A DNA stretch of 64,000 nt from positions 248,001 through 312,000 of the forward strand of contig NZ_FMZU01000001.1 of NCBI RefSeq assembly GCF_900101545.1. The letters run 5' to 3'. Below, piece after piece: positions 17,176 through 25,855 of this stretch. The position numbers were made by a program, and so were the translations under genes. The notes beneath the pieces are model-generated. The model was not told where the DNA came from, ran no database searches, and worked only from the letters and a program-made list of their open reading frames with translations. Positions within the stretch are counted from its first letter, which is position 1. Every line of letters starts with the position of its first letter. This DNA comes from Variovorax sp. CF079. GTDB lineage: Bacteria > Pseudomonadota > Gammaproteobacteria > Burkholderiales > Burkholderiaceae_C.

Positions 17176-18081
17176 ATGACCTTCCCACGCCTGTCGACCC
17201 TGGGCGCCGCGCTCGTGGCCGTCTTCACCCTGATGCCCCTGGCCGCCGTGCATGCGCAGGACGGCGGCACGCTCGCCAAGGTCAAGGCGAGCGGCACCAT
17301 CACCTTCGGCTACCGCGAATCCTCCTTCGGCTTTTCGTACCTCGACGGCAATCTGAAGCCGGTGGGCTACAGCATCGAGATCTGCAACCGCATCGTCGAG
17401 GCGATGAAGGCCGAGCTCAAGATGCCCAGCGTCGAGATCCGCTACCAGGCCGTGACCTCGGCCAACCGCATTCCGCTGGTGGTCAACGGCACGGTCGACA
17501 TCGAGTGCGGCAGCACCACCAACCTGGTCGAGCGCCAGAAGCAGGTGGCTTTTTCGCCCGACATCTTCCGCTACAACGTGCGCATGCTGGTGAAGGCCGA
17601 TTCGGGCATCAAGAGCGTTGCCGACCTGCAGGGCAAGACGGTGGTCACCACCACCGGCACCACCTCCTTCCGCCTGCTGCGCGAAGCCGACAAGGGCAAG
17701 AACCTCGAGGTGACCAACTTGGCCGGCAAGGACCACACCGACTCCTTCCTGCTGGTGGAGAGCGGCCGCGCCCAGGCCTTCGTGCTCGACGACATCCTGC
17801 TCGCCGGCCAGGTCGCGAACGCGCGCAATCCCAAGGACTTCATCATCACCGGCGAGAGTCTGCGCACCGAGAACCAGTCGCTGATGTTTCGCAAGGACGA
17901 CCCGGAATTCAAGGCGCTGGTCGACCGCGTGGTGGGTGGCATGATGAAGTCGGGCGAGATGGAGAAGCTCTACGCCAAGTGGTTCATGTCGCCGATCCCG
18001 CCCAAGAACATCAACATCAACTATCCGATGAATGCCGAGACGAAGGAGGCTTTTGCCAACCCGTCGTCGAAGGGCATCTGA
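17176..18081 (+). CDS. Amino-acid ABC transporter periplasmic binding protein (GltI-like)
   Basis: This 301-residue protein has a Sec signal peptide (LGAALVAVFTLMPLAAVHA, cleavage before QDGG) and a family 3 solute-binding fold: ASGTITFGYRESSFGFSYLDGNLKPVGYSIEICNRIVE, the IECGSTTNLVERQKQVAFS ligand region, and a C-terminal MEKLYAKWF. It resembles the glutamate/aspartate binding protein GltI. GAGGAG nine bases before ATG 17176 supports the start. No permease or ATPase gene is adjacent, so it either shares a transporter encoded elsewhere or acts with a paralogous system. Co-transcription with an aminotransferase suggests the bound ligand is that enzyme's substrate. Confidence 0.92.
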   Translation: MTFPRLSTLGAALVAVFTLMPLAAVHAQDGGTLAKVKASGTITFGYRESSFGFSYLDGNLKPVGYSIEICNRIVEAMKAELKMPSVEIRYQAVTSANRIPLVVNGTVDIECGSTTNLVERQKQVAFSPDIFRYNVRMLVKADSGIKSVADLQGKTVVTTTGTTSFRLLREADKGKNLEVTNLAGKDHTDSFLLVESGRAQAFVLDDILLAGQVANARNPKDFIITGESLRTENQSLMFRKDDPEFKALVDRVVGGMMKSGEMEKLYAKWFMSPIPPKNININYPMNAETKEAFANPSSKGI

Positions 18082-18090
18082 ACCTCGTTC

Positions 18091-18732
18091 ATGACGCGCA
18101 TCGCCCTGATCCATGCATTGAGCCACTCGGTGGCGCCCATCAACGCCGCTTTCGCGCGCGACTGGCCTGAAGCGCAATTGATGAACCTGCTCGATGACAG
18201 CCTCTCGGCCGATCTTGCGCGCGGCGGCCGAGGGCTCGATGAGGCGATGCATGAACGCTTCCAGCTTCTCGCGCAGTACGCGGTCGATACGGGTGCGAAG
18301 GGCATTCTCTTTACCTGCTCGGCCTTCGGCCCGTGCATCGAGGCGGTCGCACGGCGGCAAGCGGGCATGCCGGTGTTGAAGCCGAACGAAGCGATGGTCG
18401 CGGAGGCCGCGGCGGGCACAGGCAAGCTGGGGCTCATCGCGACCTTCCAGCCGACGCTCGACTTCATGCCGCCGGAGTTTCCGGCCGGCGTGGAACTCGA
18501 GCTCGCGCTGGCCGAAGGCGCACTCGATGCGCTGAACGGGGGCGATGCGGCGCGACACGATGCGCTCATCGCGAAGCAGGCCAGCGCGCTGCGCGACAAG
18601 GGCTGCGCGCGCATCGCGCTGGCGCAGTTCAGCATGGCGCGTGCCCGTGTTGCCTGCGAAAGCGCAGCGGGGCTGCCGGTGCTGACCACGGTCGACAGCG
18701 CAGTGCGCGCGCTGCGTGCTCGGCTGAGCTGA
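18091..18732 (+). CDS. Asp/Glu/hydantoin racemase family protein
   Basis: This 213-residue protein resembles the cofactor-independent aspartate/glutamate/hydantoin racemase superfamily. An early Thr/Ser-rich ligand region (IALIHALSHSVAPINAAF) and a first catalytic-Cys-like motif, LFTCSAFGPCIE (about 72-83), are visible. The second catalytic Cys position is less clear: a Cys occurs in KGCARIALAQFS, where family members carry it in a related context. Some relatives are maleate isomerases or decarboxylases rather than racemases. It starts nine bases after the binding-protein stop, so it is in the same operon and likely interconverts the imported amino acid's stereoisomers. The exact activity is inferred. 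Confidence 0.78.
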   Translation: MTRIALIHALSHSVAPINAAFARDWPEAQLMNLLDDSLSADLARGGRGLDEAMHERFQLLAQYAVDTGAKGILFTCSAFGPCIEAVARRQAGMPVLKPNEAMVAEAAAGTGKLGLIATFQPTLDFMPPEFPAGVELELALAEGALDALNGGDAARHDALIAKQASALRDKGCARIALAQFSMARARVACESAAGLPVLTTVDSAVRALRARLS

Positions 18733-18785
18733 ACGCCAACTGACTCCCGGCCTCGCGATAATCGGCGCTCTTACAAGGAGCGCGC

Positions 18786-19610
18786 GTGGATATCGTTTTG
18801 CTGGTCAAGGCCGCGATCATGGGCATCGTCGAGGGCCTGACCGAGTTCCTGCCGATCTCGTCGACCGGCCATCTGATCCTCGCCGGTTCACTGCTGGGAT
18901 TGAACGGTGACAAGTTCAAGGTCTTCGAGATCGCGATCCAGACCGGCGCGATCTTCGCCGTCATCCTGGTCTACTGGCAGAAGATTCATTCGACTGTCGT
19001 CGCGCTGCCGCGCCAGCCGAAAGCGAGGCGCTTCGCACTCAACGTGCTGATCGGCTTCCTGCCCGCCGTGGTGCTGGGGCTCGTGTTCGGCAAGCTGATC
19101 AAGGCGCACCTGTTCACGCCGGTGGTCGTGGCCAGCACCTTCATCATCGGCGGCTTCATCATCCTGTGGGCGGAGAAGCGGCCGCCGGGCTCGGTGCACA
19201 TCGAGAACGTCGACGACATGACGCCGTGGGATGCGCTCAAGGTCGGCCTGGTGCAGTGTTTCGCGATGATCCCCGGCACCAGCCGCAGCGGCGCCACCAT
19301 CATCGGCGGCATGCTCCTGGGCCTGTCGCGCAAGGCGGCGACCGATTTCTCCTTCTTCCTCGCGATTCCGACGCTGATCGGCGCCGGCGCCTACAGCCTC
19401 TACAAGGAACGGGCGCTGATGTCTGCGGTCGACATTCCGCTGTTCGCCGTCGGGCTGGTTTTTTCGTTCGCGAGCGCCTGGCTTTGCGTGCGCTGGCTGC
19501 TGAAGTACATCAGCACGCACGACTTCATTCCCTTTGCGTGGTACCGCATCGCCTTCGGCATCGTGGTGCTGGCGACGGCGTGGAGCGGGGCGGTGGTCTG
19601 GGCTGACTAA
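18786..19610 (+). CDS. uppP: Undecaprenyl-diphosphate phosphatase
   Basis: This 274-residue integral membrane enzyme (UppP/BacA) removes a phosphate from undecaprenyl diphosphate so that the lipid carrier for peptidoglycan and other glycans can be reused. Both family motifs are visible: [15 protein letters not shown] (about 16-30) with the catalytic Glu and Ser residues, and [13 protein letters not shown] (about 164-176) with the catalytic Arg. Around eight helices are predicted. The gene starts with GTG, supported by AAGGAG seven bases upstream; no suitable ATG lies nearby. It has its own short upstream region and is probably expressed alone. Overproduction of this family is known to confer bacitracin resistance. 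Confidence 0.95.
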   Translation: MDIVLLVKAAIMGIVEGLTEFLPISSTGHLILAGSLLGLNGDKFKVFEIAIQTGAIFAVILVYWQKIHSTVVALPRQPKARRFALNVLIGFLPAVVLGLVFGKLIKAHLFTPVVVASTFIIGGFIILWAEKRPPGSVHIENVDDMTPWDALKVGLVQCFAMIPGTSRSGATIIGGMLLGLSRKAATDFSFFLAIPTLIGAGAYSLYKERALMSAVDIPLFAVGLVFSFASAWLCVRWLLKYISTHDFIPFAWYRIAFGIVVLATAWSGAVVWAD

Positions 19611-19626
19611 GGCCTGTTAACAGGCC
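19611..19626. terminator. Palindromic hairpin between convergent stop codons
   Basis: GGCCTGTTAACAGGCC is a perfect 16-base palindrome (6-bp stem, TTAA loop). It fills exactly the interval between the uppP stop (19608-19610) and the stop of the convergent gene (19627). There is no T run, so it is a hairpin 3' end rather than a classic intrinsic terminator. Confidence 0.5.
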
Positions 19627-20088
19627 CTAGGCCGGCTTCGCGCCGATCAAGGTCTTCAGTTTCGCCTTGACGCGGGCGCCGACCGGCGTGCGGGTCTGGG
19701 CATGCTCGCGGCGCAGAGGTGCGAGGTTCCGGTTTCTGGGATCGGCCAGCATCACCGCGGCCAGGTAGGCCGACTGCCCGGCGGCCTTGGACAGCTCGCT
19801 CAGTTCGCTCCAGCCTGGTAGATGGCCGCAGGGAGCGGAAGGCTCTTCAAGGCGGACCAGCAGCGAACGCGTCACCTCCAGCAGCGCGCTGGCGGAGTTC
19901 AGGCAGAAATAGACGGCCGATTGCGCGGGCGGACTGCGATGGCTCGGAGCGTCGAAGAACATCGGATCGAACTCGCCGGACGGAAAGGACGGCGCCTGCC
20001 GCGCAGAACCTTCGACCTCGGGCCGCATCTGCTCGATGGCCTGCAGCGTGCGATGCATGAGCTCGTTTTCGATCGGCGTGGGTGCCAT
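19627..20088 (-). CDS. Conserved-looking hypothetical protein, 153 residues
   Basis: The family is not recognised. The protein is soluble, with no signal peptide or membrane helix. The middle contains SAVYFCLNSASALLEVTRSLLVRLEE and a C-terminal basic region (RVKAKLKTLIGAKPA). A predicted helix-rich fold is all that can be said. MAPTPIENEL is the preferred start because the upstream part of the frame is Arg-rich and lacks a ribosome site, but the start is uncertain. It is convergent with uppP and lies about 120 bases downstream of the alpha/beta hydrolase gene on the same strand, so it could be in one transcript with Anbu and the hydrolase. Confidence 0.55.
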   Translation of the reverse strand: MAPTPIENELMHRTLQAIEQMRPEVEGSARQAPSFPSGEFDPMFFDAPSHRSPPAQSAVYFCLNSASALLEVTRSLLVRLEEPSAPCGHLPGWSELSELSKAAGQSAYLAAVMLADPRNRNLAPLRREHAQTRTPVGARVKAKLKTLIGAKPA

Positions 20089-20209
20089 GGCGAACCTGCT
20101 GAACCCTTGTGAACCTCGTGGAATCCGCTTGCAGTGTTGCTCTTTCTCGGGGCGGCGGGCCTGAAGAGCCAACCGGAGGGCCAAGGGCGCGGGCGTCTCG
20201 AATGGCCGT

Positions 20210-21013
20210 TCAGGCCATCAGGTTGCGCAGCGATGCTTCCGTTGCCGCGGCGGTAGCGATCGGCTTTTCCATCGGAAAAAGATGCGTGCCGTCGAGCATC
20301 ATGATCCGCCCCTTGGTGACCTGCTGCGTCATCGTCATGCCCACGCGCCGCATCTCGACCGATTGACGCCCGCCGATGAAGGCCGCGTTGCACTTGAGCG
20401 GATGGGCGCGCAGCAGCGCGCCGAGGTTGTGGGGCACGGTGTCGTAGATCGCGGTCTCGATGTCGCGGTCGAAGCTCAAGGTGCGGGCGTCCTCCATGTC
20501 GAAGGTGCCGTGCTCGATGTAGTCGCGCAGCACGCGTTCGTCCCACTTCGCAAAAGCCTTCTTGCTGCGGAAGTGTTCGAATACCGCCTCGCGGTGCTCC
20601 CAGCTGTTGCGGCGCTTGCGGCTCACCATGCCGGGCGAGACGCTCTTCATCCACGGCGTGCGCTTCATGAGGCTCAAGGTGTTGGCCCGCCAGCCGCCGA
20701 TGAGCGGCGAGTCGAGCAGCACCACGCCGCGCGCGAGCGCGGGATGCAGCGCTGCGCACATCAGGCTCAGAAAGCCACCCAGCGAATGGCCGACCAGGAA
20801 CACCGGGCCGCCGGCCGCGTCGGCCCGCGTGCGCGCGAAGTCGGCCAGCTGCTGCACCAGGTGCGGCCAGTTGTCGGTGACGGGGTACTTCGGGTCGTGG
20901 CCGAATTTCTCGATCGCGTCGATCTCGAAGCCGCGGTTGCGCAGGCTGTCGAGCATCACGCGGTAAGTGCTCGCCGGGAAGCTGTTCCCGTGCGAGAAGA
21001 CGATCGAAGGCAT
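20210..21013 (-). CDS. Alpha/beta-fold hydrolase
   Basis: This 267-residue cytoplasmic serine hydrolase has the oxyanion motif SHGNSFPASTYR near the start, the nucleophile elbow GHSLGG (Ser at about 97) and the catalytic His in DGTHLFPMEKP near residue 245. The acid is likely in an Asp before IGGRQSVE, but this is not certain. It may be an esterase or thioesterase; the substrate is unknown. It starts five bases after the stop of the Anbu gene, so the two are co-transcribed and may be functionally linked. Confidence 0.88.
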   Translation of the reverse strand: MPSIVFSHGNSFPASTYRVMLDSLRNRGFEIDAIEKFGHDPKYPVTDNWPHLVQQLADFARTRADAAGGPVFLVGHSLGGFLSLMCAALHPALARGVVLLDSPLIGGWRANTLSLMKRTPWMKSVSPGMVSRKRRNSWEHREAVFEHFRSKKAFAKWDERVLRDYIEHGTFDMEDARTLSFDRDIETAIYDTVPHNLGALLRAHPLKCNAAFIGGRQSVEMRRVGMTMTQQVTKGRIMMLDGTHLFPMEKPIATAAATEASLRNLMA

Positions 21014-21018
21014 GCCCT

Positions 21019-21846
21019 TCAGATCAGCTTTTCTTCAGGTGTCGAGATCTTGCGCAGCGGGCTGTGGCGGGTCGCCGGCATCTTGAGCGGATGCTCGGTG
21101 TAAGCGTCGTCCCAGACCGGGTCCTCGATGCTGTCGAAGACTTCGCGCAGCTTCTGGCCCCAGCTGTTGTGCATCATCCGGTAGTAGGGGTTGTCGGCGT
21201 CGATGCAGACCACCTTGTCGGTTTCGAGCCGGTTGGCTTCATAGACCACGAGGTCGAGCGGCAGGCCGACGGAGAGGTTCGACTTCATCGTCGAATCCAT
21301 CGAGACCAGCGCGCACTTGGCGGCCTCGTCCAGCGGGGTGTCGGGCGTCAGCACGCGGTCGAGCACCGGCTTGCCGTACTTGGATTCACCAACCTGGAAG
21401 TAGGGCGTCTCGTTGGTCGCTTCGATGAAGTTGCCGGCCGCGTAGACCAGGAACAGGCGCATGCCTTCGCCCTTGACCTGACCACCGAAGATGAAGGAGA
21501 CGTTGAAGTCGAGCCCGGCGTGCTTGAGCGCCTCGGCGTCGCGGTCGTACACGTGGCGCACCGCCGAGCCGAGCACGCGCACGGCATCGAACATGCTCTT
21601 GGCATTCCAGATCGTGATCGGCGGGCTGTCTTCGGTCTCGCGCAGCTCCTCGATCTGCAGGATCTCGCGCACCGACTGCGAGATGCTCAGGTTGCCGGCC
21701 GACAGCAGCACCATGACGCGATCGCCCGGCTGCTCGTAGACGATCATCTTGCGGAAGGTGCTGATGTGGTCGACGCCCGCATTGGTGCGGGAGTCGGAGA
21801 GGAACACCAGTCCGGCGTTGAGTTTGATGCCGACGCAGTAGGTCAT
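21019..21846 (-). CDS. Anbu (ancestral beta subunit) proteasome-type Ntn peptidase
   Basis: This 275-residue Ntn-hydrolase resembles the Anbu branch of proteasome/HslV proteins. After removal of Met the chain begins with Thr1 (TYCVGIKL), the expected nucleophile, with Asp17 in FLSDSRTNAG at the conserved position and Lys32 in STFRKMIV close to the Lys33 of HslV. SMDSTMKSNLSVGLPLDLVVYE is the typical late segment. It lacks an ATPase partner. Anbu genes are usually found with circularly permuted ATP-grasp, alpha-E and transglutaminase genes; none of these is beside it here, and the only companion is an alpha/beta hydrolase. The first Met is chosen so that Thr follows it. Confidence 0.88.
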   Translation of the reverse strand: MTYCVGIKLNAGLVFLSDSRTNAGVDHISTFRKMIVYEQPGDRVMVLLSAGNLSISQSVREILQIEELRETEDSPPITIWNAKSMFDAVRVLGSAVRHVYDRDAEALKHAGLDFNVSFIFGGQVKGEGMRLFLVYAAGNFIEATNETPYFQVGESKYGKPVLDRVLTPDTPLDEAAKCALVSMDSTMKSNLSVGLPLDLVVYEANRLETDKVVCIDADNPYYRMMHNSWGQKLREVFDSIEDPVWDDAYTEHPLKMPATRHSPLRKISTPEEKLI

Positions 21847-21870
21847 GAGGTCTTCCCGCACGAATCGGGC

Positions 21871-24504
21871 CTAGCCCTGTTCGCGCGCGTGGAGTGTCTT
21901 GAGTGCGTAGAGCGCTTCGAGCGCTTCGCGCGGGCTCATCGTGTCGGGGTCGAGCACAGTCAGCGCGGATTCTACGGCGCTCACAGGCGGTGCTTCCACC
22001 GCCGGCGGTGGCGCGAACAGGTCGACCTGGGCGCGCGTCTGGGTCTGCTGGGCCTCCAGCGCTTCGAGGGCCTGGCGCGCATGATTGACCACGGCAGCCG
22101 GCATGCCGGCGAGCCGCGCGACCTGGATGCCGTAGCTCTTGCTGGCCGGGCCCGGCTGCATCTCGTGCAGGAACACGATGTCGCGGCCGGCCTCGGTGGC
22201 GCTCACGTGCATGTTGACGGCGCCGTGGTGCGTGGCCGGGAACTCGGTGAGCTCGAAGTAGTGGGTGGCGAAGAGCGTGAAGGCGCGCGTGCGGTCGTGC
22301 AGCTGCGCGGCGATGCCGGCGGCGAGCGCGAGGCCATCGAAAGTACTCGTTCCGCGGCCGATCTCGTCCATCAGCACCAGCGAATGGGCGGTGGCGCCGT
22401 GCAGGATCTGCGCCGCCTCGGTCATCTCGAGCATGAAGGTCGACTGCGCATTGGCGAGATCGTCGGCCGCGCCAATGCGCGTGTGGATGGCATCGATGGG
22501 CCCGAGCCGGCAGGCCTCGGCCGGCACGTGCGAGCCGATCGAAGCCAGTAGCACGATGATCGCGACCTGCCGCATGTAAGTCGATTTGCCGCCCATGTTG
22601 GGGCCGGTGATCACCTGCATGCGTTGTTGAGGACCCATGCGGGTGTCGTTTGCAATGAATGCGCCCGATGATTTTTCTGCGAGGCGGGCCTCCACCACCG
22701 GATGGCGGCCCTTTGCGATTTCGATGCAGGGGTGGGCGACAAAGCTCGGTGCGCGCCAGTGCAGCGTGTGCGAGCGCTCGGCCAGCGCGCAGAGCGCGTC
22801 GAGCGTGGCCAGTGCGTTGGCGAGCCGGCCGAGCGCCGCGACCGAGGGCTGCAGCGCATCGAGCAGCTGCTCGTAGAGCCACTTCTCGCGCGCCAGGGCA
22901 CGGTCCTGCGCCGACAGCGCCTTGTCCTCGAAGGCCTTGAGCTCGGGCGTGATGAAGCGTTCGGCGTTCTTCAGCGTCTGGCGGCGGCGGTAGTTGTCCG
23001 GCACCTTGGTGAGCGCGCTCTGCGTGACTTCGATGTAGAAGCCGTGCACGCGGTTGAACTGCACGCGCAGGTTCGAGATGCCGGTGCGCTCGCGTTCGCT
23101 CGCTTCGAGCTGCAGCAGGTAGGCGTCGCTGTTCTCGCTGATGGCGCGCAGCTCGTCGAGCTCGGCGTCGTGGCCGTCGGCGATCACGCCGCCGTCGCGC
23201 ACCAGCGCGGAAGGCTCGGGGCCGATGGCGGCCACCAGCAGTTCGACGCAACCGGACGGCGGCGCCAACTGCTCGGCGATGCGCGCGAGCAGCGCGGCCG
23301 AGCCGGGCAGGGCGGGCGCCAGCTCTTCGGCCTTGGCGAGTGCCATGCGCAGCGCGACCAGCTCGCGCGGACGCACCTGCCGAAGCGCAATGCGCGCGGC
23401 GATGCGTTCCACGTCGCTGGTGTTCTTGAGCCGATCGCGCAGCGTGCGCCACGGCGCCGCGGTGGCGCCGGGCGCTGTGGACTGCAGCGCGTCGATGGCT
23501 TCGAGCCGCGCCTCTGCATCGCCGCGCTCGCGCCGCGGCGCCAGCAGCCAGCGCTTGAGCAGGCGGCTGCCCATGCCCGTCATGCAGGTGTCGAGCAGCG
23601 AGAACAGCGTGGGCGAGTCTTCGCCGCGCAGCGTCTGCACCAGTTCGAGATTGCGCCGCGTGGTCGGCGGCAGCTCGATCAGCTCACCGTCGCGTTCGAC
23701 CGAAAGCCGTTGCACATGCGAAAGCGTTCTGCCCTGCGTGTGCTCCGCATAGCCCAGCAGCGCCGCGGCGGCCGCATGCGCGCTGGCCAGCGATTCGGCG
23801 CTCCAGGCGGCCAGGCTGTTGCTTCCCATCTGCTCGCACAGCTTGCGCTCGCCGAGGCCGCCGTCGAACTGCCAGGCGGGCCGCACCGAGAGCGTGAAGG
23901 GCGCGCCGTTGCGCGCGGCCTTCAGGCGCTGCTCGAAGCCGGGCGTCACCTCGGCGCTGTAGAGCAGCTCGCTCGGCGCGATGCGCGCGATCCAGGCTTC
24001 CAGCGCATCGGCGGGGCATTCGGCCAGCCGCAGCTCGGCGCCGGTGACGCTCAGCCAGGCCAGGCCGCAGAAGTTGCGCGTGCCGGCGTGCACCGCGAGC
24101 AGCAGCGAATCGCTCTTGTCGTTGAGGAGTTCGGTGTCGGTCAGCGTGCCCGGCGTGACCACGCGCACCACCTTGCGTTCCACCGGGCCCTTGGCCGCGC
24201 CGACCTCGCCCACCTGTTCGCAGATGGCCACCGATTCGCCGAGCTTGATGAGCCGCGCGAGGTAGGTATCGACCGAGTGGAAGGGCACGCCGCACATCAC
24301 CACCGGCTGGCCGGCCGACTGCCCGCGCTGCGTGAGCGTGATGTCGAGCAGGCGCGCGGCCTTCTCGGCATCGGCGTAGAACAGTTCGTAGAAATCGCCC
24401 ATCCGGTAGAACAGCAGCGTGTCGGGATGGTCCGCCTTGAGCCCGAGGTACTGGGTCATCATCGGGGTGTGCGAGGCGAGTTCGGGTGTGTCGCCTCGGC
24501 TCAT
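21871..24504 (-). CDS. mutS: DNA mismatch repair protein MutS
   Basis: This 877-residue protein recognises mismatches and small loops and uses ATP to signal to MutL. The mismatch-contacting Phe and Glu are in the GDFYELF motif (F38, E40). The clamp/lever region follows, and the C-terminal ATPase carries Walker [10 protein letters not shown] near residue 635, the STFMLEMTE segment and Walker [17 protein letters not shown]. The C-terminal end includes a helix-turn-helix and dimer tail. Length is normal for the family. Its ATG overlaps the stop of the upstream vapC toxin gene (ATGA), so translation is probably coupled to a toxin-antitoxin operon. Confidence 0.97.
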   Translation of the reverse strand: MSRGDTPELASHTPMMTQYLGLKADHPDTLLFYRMGDFYELFYADAEKAARLLDITLTQRGQSAGQPVVMCGVPFHSVDTYLARLIKLGESVAICEQVGEVGAAKGPVERKVVRVVTPGTLTDTELLNDKSDSLLLAVHAGTRNFCGLAWLSVTGAELRLAECPADALEAWIARIAPSELLYSAEVTPGFEQRLKAARNGAPFTLSVRPAWQFDGGLGERKLCEQMGSNSLAAWSAESLASAHAAAAALLGYAEHTQGRTLSHVQRLSVERDGELIELPPTTRRNLELVQTLRGEDSPTLFSLLDTCMTGMGSRLLKRWLLAPRRERGDAEARLEAIDALQSTAPGATAAPWRTLRDRLKNTSDVERIAARIALRQVRPRELVALRMALAKAEELAPALPGSAALLARIAEQLAPPSGCVELLVAAIGPEPSALVRDGGVIADGHDAELDELRAISENSDAYLLQLEASERERTGISNLRVQFNRVHGFYIEVTQSALTKVPDNYRRRQTLKNAERFITPELKAFEDKALSAQDRALAREKWLYEQLLDALQPSVAALGRLANALATLDALCALAERSHTLHWRAPSFVAHPCIEIAKGRHPVVEARLAEKSSGAFIANDTRMGPQQRMQVITGPNMGGKSTYMRQVAIIVLLASIGSHVPAEACRLGPIDAIHTRIGAADDLANAQSTFMLEMTEAAQILHGATAHSLVLMDEIGRGTSTFDGLALAAGIAAQLHDRTRAFTLFATHYFELTEFPATHHGAVNMHVSATEAGRDIVFLHEMQPGPASKSYGIQVARLAGMPAAVVNHARQALEALEAQQTQTRAQVDLFAPPPAVEAPPVSAVESALTVLDPDTMSPREALEALYALKTLHAREQG

Positions 24505-24896
24505 GAGCGCTCCGTTTTCTGAAAGTACATCGTGTTGCGCAAGCCTTCGAAATGGGCATCGCAGGTCAGCAGATCAGCGCCCTGGTGTCGCGCCGTTGCG
24601 TAGACGATGGCATCCGCCGTCGCCAGCTTGTGCTCGCGGTGCAATTCGGCCGCGAGCAGTGCGATGGAGGTGTCCAGCGGCACGACCACGCATTTTTGCG
24701 TATAGGCGATAACCTGGTCCGCTTGTTCTTCGCCGACCTCGCGCATCAGCCATTTCGACAGTTCGAGCTGGACGATGGTTGGAACGATGCAGCGCGCTTT
24801 GTCGGGGAATTCCTTGCCGAGTTTCTTGCCGAGCGCGCTGCCGGTGAGCCACTCGATCCAGGCCGAGGTATCGACCACGCGCGTTGACGCGGCCAT
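24501..24896 (-). CDS. vapC: VapC-family PIN-domain toxin (ribonuclease)
   Basis: This 131-residue PIN-domain protein is a probable metal-dependent RNase of the VapC toxin class. The acidic residues expected for the active site are visible: Asp9 in [10 protein letters not shown], Glu in VQLELSKWL, Asp in [10 protein letters not shown] and Asp in [11 protein letters not shown]. It begins one base inside the stop of the antitoxin gene (TGATG) and ends by overlapping the mutS start. The start is ATG 24896 rather than the TTG just before it, because that placement gives the antitoxin/toxin overlap. Toxic activity is inferred from family and context. Confidence 0.9.
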   Translation of the reverse strand: MAASTRVVDTSAWIEWLTGSALGKKLGKEFPDKARCIVPTIVQLELSKWLMREVGEEQADQVIAYTQKCVVVPLDTSIALLAAELHREHKLATADAIVYATARHQGADLLTCDAHFEGLRNTMYFQKTERS

Positions 24897-25108
24897 CAAT
24901 AGCGGTCCTTGCGGTCGCGGTAGCCGTCTTTTCTTGCGCCCTTGGCGATGCCGGACAACTGGTCCAGTTCCGGCACCGGCATGACCAGCACACCTTTGCC
25001 CTTGGGAACGAAAACGAACTCCTGGCCTGCCTCCCAGTGCTGTTCTTCACGAACAGCCTTGGGAATGGAGATCTGGAACTTGCTGGACAGCGTCGCGGTG
25101 GCGGTCAT
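24896..25108 (-). CDS. vapB: AbrB/SpoVT-type antitoxin of the VapB class
   Basis: This 70-residue protein has a swapped-hairpin AbrB domain (TLSSKFQISIPKAVREEQHWEAGQEFVFVPKGKGVLVMPV), followed by a short acidic/basic C-terminal tail that would wrap the toxin. Such antitoxins neutralise VapC and repress their own promoter. MTATATL is the preferred start, which is the usual N-terminus of this fold; longer in-frame starts lie in a low-quality Arg-rich stretch. The upstream region has a GGTA/TACC inverted repeat that may be the operator. Confidence 0.88.
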   Translation of the reverse strand: MTATATLSSKFQISIPKAVREEQHWEAGQEFVFVPKGKGVLVMPVPELDQLSGIAKGARKDGYRDRKDRY

Positions 25109-25138
25109 TTCGTACCTCGAATTGATCGATGGGGATTC

Positions 25139-25152
25139 GGTAAGAATATACC
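25139..25152. promoter_or_regulatory. GGTA-AGAATA-TACC repeat upstream of vapBC, possible operator
   Basis: GGTAAGAATATACC has 4-bp matching arms within an AT-rich island that stands out in this GC-rich sequence, 31 bases before the vapB start. The location fits autoregulation by the VapB-VapC complex, but the arms are short. Confidence 0.35.
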
Positions 25153-25226
25153 CGCTTCCCGAGGCACGCCGACGAACGGGCGCCCGCTCGCGGCGGGCGC
25201 CCGTCACAAGGAGAACGAGGAGATGG

Positions 25227-25742
25227 CTACAGCTGCCCGCGGCGCCGGCGCGCGACGCGCACGGCGTCGACCCAGGTGTCGATGTTGAAGCGCTGGCCCG
25301 ACTCCGCGATCCGCGCGCCGGTGATCTGGTGCAGCGGAATGCGGCGCAGGTCGCCCGGCAGTTCGCCGTGGCCGTGGAGGATCCTCTTCTGCACGTCGAG
25401 GTGATCGACCTGCATCGTGCACTCCGCCTTCTGGCCGCGGGGGTCTAAATAGCGCACGTGGATGCGCGGCAGTTCGTCGACGATGGCATGTTCGCCCTTG
25501 CCCTGGATGAACCACTCGGGCAGGGTGTCGGGCGGCGAATCGCCGCTCACGCTCAGGCCGCCGCGCACGGTCGGGATCTCGAGCGGTATGTGACCCGATC
25601 GCACCCTGGCCGCCGCGATGCGGCGTTCGGTTTCGCGCCGCTCGGCGACGCGGTGCCACGCGATCCACATGATGACGAACAGGAGCAGCGCTCCCGTCAA
25701 CAGCGCCACCAGGAACTGCCATTGCGCAAGTCCGATGTCCAT
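25227..25742 (-). CDS. Membrane-anchored protein of unknown function
   Basis: This 171-residue protein has one N-terminal helix (about 9-30, FLVALLTGALLLFVIMWIAW), followed by a basic linker and a cytoplasmic part of about 130 residues. The second half (IHVRYLDPRGQKAECTMQVDHLDVQKRILHGHGELPGDLRRIPLHQITGARI) has the strand pattern and the final R-x-I-x-L-x-x-I segment seen in WYL-type and related small-ligand domains; this resemblance is weak. It begins with ATG 25742 and has a plausible promoter upstream. Its neighbours (vapB and the ferric reductase gene) do not suggest a role. Confidence 0.7.
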   Translation of the reverse strand: MDIGLAQWQFLVALLTGALLLFVIMWIAWHRVAERRETERRIAAARVRSGHIPLEIPTVRGGLSVSGDSPPDTLPEWFIQGKGEHAIVDELPRIHVRYLDPRGQKAECTMQVDHLDVQKRILHGHGELPGDLRRIPLHQITGARIAESGQRFNIDTWVDAVRVARRRRGQL

Positions 25743-25786
25743 CTGTCGGCTCCCAGGGATATAGTCATTAAGTATTCAGCATGGAA

Positions 25787-25815
25787 ATTCTGGACGCGCG
25801 GGCATGGGGTGTCAA
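25787..25815 (-). promoter_or_regulatory. Candidate sigma-70 promoter
   Basis: On the minus strand TTGACA (25815-25810) is followed, after 17 bases, by CAGAAT (25792-25787). The start site would lie about 40 bases before the gene beginning at 25742. The -35 box is perfect, the -10 box is weak. Confidence 0.35.
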
Positions 25816-25855
25816 ACGCCTTCAAGGCATAGGGCGTTCGGCCGGCCGCGCGGGC

